In this document: in pieces, positions 60,656 through 64,000 of the stretch
Layout: every line of letters starts with the position of its first letter
Position numbering within the stretch: position 1 is the first letter of the stretch
Assembly: GCA_002702655.1 (NCBI GenBank)
Contig: PABB01000011.1
Coordinates: forward strand, 1-64,000
Direction of reading: 5' to 3'
Source of the DNA: Planctomycetaceae bacterium
Lineage (GTDB): Bacteria; Planctomycetota; Planctomycetia; Pirellulales; Lacipirellulaceae
Length of the DNA stretch: 64,000 nucleotides
Translations under genes and position numbers: made by a program
Notes under the pieces: model-generated
What the model saw: the letters and a program-made list of their open reading frames with translations, nothing else
What the model was told of the DNA's origin: nothing
Databases searched by the model: none

Positions 60656-62164
60656 TCAGTCGTTGAGCGCCGTCTCGCTGGCTTGCAGCAAGGCGAAGAG
60701 CTGGGGATCGGCGTCCTCCAGCGCGTCGCGCATTTCGGCGGTCATCCCGGCCAGCGCTGCTCGCGCCGGCTCGGCTTGCCCCAGACGCTCAAGCGCGACG
60801 CAGCGCGCCGCGTGCATGAAGGCATCTTGCTGCGGCAGAAAGTCGGCGGCGGCGGGGCTGCTTTGCAGCACGTCGAGTTGCTCGAGCGCCTTGGCCGGTT
60901 CGTCGCCCTGCAGCAACAAGTAGCGAATCAGCCCCTGCCGGGCCACGCCCAGCACGTACGGATCGGCATCGGCAAAGTTGTCGAACACGGCCTGCCACGC
61001 CGCCTCGCTCGGCGCCAGCTTGGCTTGAAAGATCTGCGCCCAGGCGGTTTCGCGCGGCTCGACCTGCGCGGGCTGACTCACCGAGAGATACGAACGCGGC
61101 CGCGCCACGCTGGCCAGCAGCACCCCTGCCAACACGGCCCCGCCCCAGAGCATCCACCGGCGACGCTTGCGGGAGTGCTCTGCATCCAGGTTTGCGCTGG
61201 CGCGCATCAGCTCCGAGAGCTTGCCCGCCGTCAGCCCCCCGGCGGAGTCGGATTGCATCCACTCGGCCAACGACCATTGGTCGGGCCCGTCGCCCCAGCC
61301 GTCCGCGGCGGCTTCCTGGGCAACCGCGCGCAGCTCGACGAGCAACTCGGCCGCGGTCGCGTAGCGGCCGTCCGGTTTCTTGGCCATCAACCGATGCACG
61401 ATCCGCGCCAGTCCGCTGGGCACGTCGTCGCGGACGTTCTCTAACGGCCGCGGGGCCGAGTTGACGTGCTGCATGGCGATCGCCAGGGCCGTCTCACCGC
61501 CAAACGGCGGGATCCCGGCCAGCAGGTGGTAGCAAGTCACGCCCAGCGCGTAGAAGTCGCTGCGGATGTCGACGGGGCGGCCCTCGATCTGCTCGGGGCT
61601 CATATACAGCGGCGTGCCCATTGCCACGCCGACTTGGGTGAGCGTCTTGGAGTCGGCCGACACGACCCGGGCCAGCCCAAAATCGGCGACCTTCACCTCG
61701 CCCGAGTCGCTGAGCATGACGTTCTCAGGCTTCACGTCGCGGTGCACGATGCCCAACTCGGCCGCCCGCCCCAGCGCGGCGACGACCTGCCGGAGCACGT
61801 CGAGCACGAGCCGCGGCTGCAGCGCGCCCTCGCGCCGCAGCACCTCAGCCAGGTTCTTGCCGCGGACATATTCCTGGGCGATGTAGCGGACCCCGTCGGC
61901 TTGGCCAACCTCGTAGATCTGCACGATGTTCCCGTGCACCAGGGCCGCAGCGGCACGGGCTTCATTGAGAAACCGCTCGACATACGTCGCGTCGCCGGCC
62001 AACGTGGCGGGCAGCACCTTCAGCGCCACCTGCCGGCCCAGCGAAAGCTGCTCGGCCAGGTAAACCTCGGCCATGCCGCCCGAGCCGATCTTGCGCAACA
62101 CGCGGTAGTCGCCGAGGGTGCGACCGACGAGATCGGCTGCGGAATTGGACGACGAATCAGGCAT
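60656..62164 (-). CDS. Membrane-anchored Ser/Thr protein kinase
   Basis: A Hanks-type kinase, 502 residues. The catalytic domain (20-285) has G-S-G-G-M-A-E-V-Y, Lys49 (V-A-L-K-V), H-R-D-V-K-P-E-N (141-148) and D-F-G (161-163), all intact. One membrane helix lies near 347-363 after an Arg-rich stretch. The exported part (380-502) is helical and TPR-like. Phosphothreonine products could be read by the FHA protein at 37667. The ATG at 62164 is chosen. The gap to metF holds a word hairpin. Confidence 0.93.
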   Translation of the reverse strand: MPDSSSNSAADLVGRTLGDYRVLRKIGSGGMAEVYLAEQLSLGRQVALKVLPATLAGDATYVERFLNEARAAAALVHGNIVQIYEVGQADGVRYIAQEYVRGKNLAEVLRREGALQPRLVLDVLRQVVAALGRAAELGIVHRDVKPENVMLSDSGEVKVADFGLARVVSADSKTLTQVGVAMGTPLYMSPEQIEGRPVDIRSDFYALGVTCYHLLAGIPPFGGETALAIAMQHVNSAPRPLENVRDDVPSGLARIVHRLMAKKPDGRYATAAELLVELRAVAQEAAADGWGDGPDQWSLAEWMQSDSAGGLTAGKLSELMRASANLDAEHSRKRRRWMLWGGAVLAGVLLASVARPRSYLSVSQPAQVEPRETAWAQIFQAKLAPSEAAWQAVFDNFADADPYVLGVARQGLIRYLLLQGDEPAKALEQLDVLQSSPAAADFLPQQDAFMHAARCVALERLGQAEPARAALAGMTAEMRDALEDADPQLFALLQASETALND

Positions 62165-62190
62165 GCGATCGCAAGACTCTTGAATGAACA

Positions 62191-62275
62191 ACCGCAGAGT
62201 TCGCTGAGAGCGCGGAGCAAAGTCGCGAGCGACGCGATGCGACCTGGACTCTGCGTCCCCTGCGGACTCTGCGGT
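62191..62275. repeat. Intergenic word hairpin, CCGCAGAG word
   Basis: 27-base arms 62191-62217 (ACCGCAGAGTTCGCTGAGAG...) and 62249-62275 (its imperfect reverse complement). Located between metF and the kinase gene. Confidence 0.8.
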
Positions 62276-62281
62276 GAGTAT

Positions 62282-63184
62282 TCACGATTTCGCTTGCACC
62301 GGCGCCGGCCAGTTGAGGGCCGTCAGCACGCGGCTGGTCGCTTCGGACTTGTTGAGCACGTAGAAGTGAATTCCCGGCACGCCGCTCTCCAGCAGATCGG
62401 CGGTCTGCCGGGTCGCGAATTCGACGCCCACCTCGAACTGTGCGTCGGCGTCGTCGCCGCAGGCGTTCAGGTCGTCGACGAACTTCTGCGGCAGCTTGGC
62501 CCCGCAGAGCGATGCAATCCGTTGGATCTGGGCTCCGTTGGTCACCGGCAGCAACCCAGGCACGATCGGCGTCGTGATCCCGAGCCGCTCGCAGTCGTCG
62601 CGGAAGCGGTAGAAGTCGTCGTTACTGTAGAACAGCTGGGTGATGACCACGTCGGCGCCGGCGTCGCACTTGCGTTTCAGGTTGGCCAGATCGACCTCCA
62701 GGCTGGGGGCTTCCTGATGCTTTTCGGGATACCCGCCCACGGCGATGCCCAGCTGCGGCAGTTCGCTGCGGATGAAAGCGACCAACTCGTTGGCGTAGGA
62801 AAAACCGCCGTCGACGGGGCGAAACTGGTCGTCGCCCTGCGGCGGGGCCCCGCGCAGGGCCACCACATTGTTCACTTCCAACGCGACGCCCCGATCGAGA
62901 TATTCCCGCAGCTGCTCGCGCGTGCGACCAACGCAAGTCAGGTGCGTAGCGACAGGCAGTTTGTGCTGACGCCGGACGCCGCCGATCACTTCCAGAGTTT
63001 TATCTTGCGTCGAGCCGCCAGCTCCGTAGGTGCACGTGATGTACGACGGGCTGAACTCGGTCAGTCGTTCGACATGCCGCTCGAGCGCCTGCTGACCCGC
63101 GTCGGTCTTGGGCGGAAACAGCTCGAACGACAAACCAAAGCGGCCCGAGCCGTAGGCGGCGGCAAGATCGTTGGTGGCGGGCAA
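62282..63184 (-). CDS. metF: Methylenetetrahydrofolate reductase
   Basis: Reduces methylene- to methyl-tetrahydrofolate for methionine synthesis; an FAD-binding TIM barrel. The 300 residues show F-E-L-F-P-P-K-T, T-C-T-Y-G-A-G-G-S-T, H-L-T-C-V-G and V-I-T-Q-L-F-Y-S-N. The start is taken as TTG at 63184 because GAGGAA lies seven bases ahead and family length fits; a longer frame to 63313 is open. Downstream use of methylene-tetrahydrofolate links it to the gcv genes of this window. Confidence 0.93.
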   Translation of the reverse strand: MPATNDLAAAYGSGRFGLSFELFPPKTDAGQQALERHVERLTEFSPSYITCTYGAGGSTQDKTLEVIGGVRRQHKLPVATHLTCVGRTREQLREYLDRGVALEVNNVVALRGAPPQGDDQFRPVDGGFSYANELVAFIRSELPQLGIAVGGYPEKHQEAPSLEVDLANLKRKCDAGADVVITQLFYSNDDFYRFRDDCERLGITTPIVPGLLPVTNGAQIQRIASLCGAKLPQKFVDDLNACGDDADAQFEVGVEFATRQTADLLESGVPGIHFYVLNKSEATSRVLTALNWPAPVQAKS

Positions 63185-63698
63185 GATCGGTATTCCTCGA
63201 CGGTTGACAATGCGAGTCCAGGCCGCCTTGACGCCGCAGTCTACGCTGCTGCGGCTAAAGCGCCCAAAATCTCGTCGGTCTTGAGTTTGCGATGCGGCGT
63301 CGCGCCGCAACAACTCACTCTACGCGCCGGGGGCGGCAATCGCAATTGACGCTCGCCGACGCTGGCAACATTGCAGTCGCGGCGAATCGGTCGAAACCCC
63401 ATGCGAAGCCCCGCGAATTACGACGCCCCGTGCCGAGGAAAAAGCCGTCGCCCTGCCGGCACGATCCGCTATAATCCCGGACTTGCGGCGAGGACCGGCG
63501 GGGAAGGCCGGCCGCTGCAAGTGCCAGGCGGCGTCGACTCGGACCTCTGCGCTATGCAGAGGACATTGCCATTGTGTCCGCAGAAGCTGTGAGGACCTGT
63601 TGCCGCGGCAGCACCGCCCGCTGGGAAGCGAACGGCGATCAGCTTGCCATGCAGCCAGCCGCCCCGGCTAGCCCTCAGACGATAAGGAAGGTTGCCCG
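63185..63698. other. Divergent intergenic region metF/glgP
   Basis: 514 bases without a recognised gene. A -10-like TATAAT at 63470-63475 lies in a rightward orientation, about 220 bases from the phosphorylase start. Confidence 0.5.
63470..63475 (+). promoter_or_regulatory. Possible -10 element
   Basis: A perfect TATAAT in GC-rich DNA. No convincing -35 element was found at the proper distance, so the assignment is weak. Confidence 0.3.
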
Positions 63699-64000
63699 AT
63701 GAGCCAGACAGAAATCCCGCCCTCCGCCGAGCCGTCGCGCAGCACGTGGACCGATGTGACGCCTCAGGCGTTGTACGACAAGTGCATGACCGTGGCTCGC
63801 AACCTGTGGTGGAGCTGGCACCCCGAGGTGATCAACCTGTTCCGCGACCTCGACCCCGTGCGGTGGCGGCAGCTCGATCACAATCCGATCGCGTTGCTGT
63901 CGGAGATGACGCCCGAGCAGCTCGCCCAGCGGGCGTCCGAGATGGTGCTGTACACGCGCATCAATCAGGCCCATCGCCGGCTGAACGACTATTTGAACAA
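63699..64000 (+). CDS. glgP: Alpha-glucan phosphorylase, N-terminal part
   Basis: Truncated by the window end (first 100 residues). The start R-N-L-W-W-S-W-H-P-E-V-I-N-L-F-R-D-L-D-P-V-R-W and H-N-P-I-A-L-L identify the N-terminal domain (DUF3417) of the glycogen/starch phosphorylase group that releases glucose 1-phosphate from alpha-glucans. AAGGAAGG precedes the ATG by eight bases. Confidence 0.85.
   Translation, partial: MSQTEIPPSAEPSRSTWTDVTPQALYDKCMTVARNLWWSWHPEVINLFRDLDPVRWRQLDHNPIALLSEMTPEQLAQRASEMVLYTRINQAHRRLNDYLN

Noticed and set aside
63430-63660. tRNA or small RNA gene in the metF/glgP gap
   Set aside because: A TATAAT and several short stems are present, but no cloverleaf or terminator could be found.

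Overview
This 64 kb, GC-rich window looks like chromosomal DNA of a planctomycete, probably of the order Pirellulales. The evidence is: (i) three scattered genes for subunits of the methanofuran-type formyltransferase/hydrolase complex (fhcB, fhcA, fhcC); (ii) many membrane proteins with the F-S-F-S/F-R-F + LLL entry to the first membrane helix that is frequent in this phylum; (iii) DUF1573 and multihaem cytochrome genes side by side; (iv) lysine/alanine-rich histone-H1-like tails on conserved proteins; (v) an unusual EF-G in the str locus. I see no tRNA, rRNA, CRISPR array, prophage or plasmid origin. Almost all of the sequence is ordinary core genome, with the most structure in the intergenic DNA.

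Layout. 0-3.5 kb: five membrane-protein genes on the minus strand, four of them tandem paralogues with the same four-cysteine zinc ribbon. 3.9-8.1 kb: rpmF-fabD-fabG-acpP-fabF (ribosomal L32 plus fatty-acid synthesis, without plsX/fabH). 8.2-13.1 kb: a small zinc-ribbon protein, a secreted double PRC-barrel protein, a secreted protein of unknown role, and a lower-GC patch with an antitoxin-like orphan and an unknown protein. 13.3-21.6 kb: a ketosynthase homologue that has lost two of its three catalytic residues, then nusA-infB-rbfA, an endonuclease III-like protein without catalytic residues and with an H1-like tail, and a YebC family regulator. 21.7-27.6 kb (minus): tetrahaem cytochrome, DUF1573 protein, DUF4416 protein, a REP-associated (RAYT) transposase framed by four REP hairpins, and proS. 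27.8-37.4 kb (plus): YhaM-like nuclease, rnr, and the glycine cleavage genes gcvT-gcvH-gcvPA-gcvPB with a lipoate/octanoate ligase. 37.6-42 kb: FHA protein, small conserved proteins, TPR lipoprotein and an MGT-type glycosyltransferase. 42.3-49.6 kb: membrane protein-fhcB, DUF885 peptidase-like protein, DinB-like protein, fhcA. 49.5-56.2 kb (minus): secreted Hint-domain protein, EF-G, rpsG, rpsL, and a TIGR01777 epimerase. 56.7-64 kb: double fasciclin protein, mobA, fhcC, a small HTH/acidic pair, a Ser/Thr kinase, metF and the start of a glucan phosphorylase.

How the genes fit together. One-carbon metabolism is the main theme: the glycine cleavage system makes methylene-tetrahydrofolate, metF reduces it, and the fhc genes handle formyl units on a methanofuran-like carrier. 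The lipoyl ligase beside gcv would supply the cofactor of GcvH. Fatty-acid synthesis, translation (rpmF, nusA, infB, rbfA, proS, rpsL, rpsG, EF-G) and RNA turnover (rnr, YhaM-like) make up the rest of the core.

The most unusual pattern is in the gaps between genes. At least ten gaps hold imperfect hairpins whose arms are built from short repeated words of 6-10 bases. Each gap uses its own word, and several carry two nested words. In addition there are at least four REP-like hairpin families, one of them flanking its presumed transposase.
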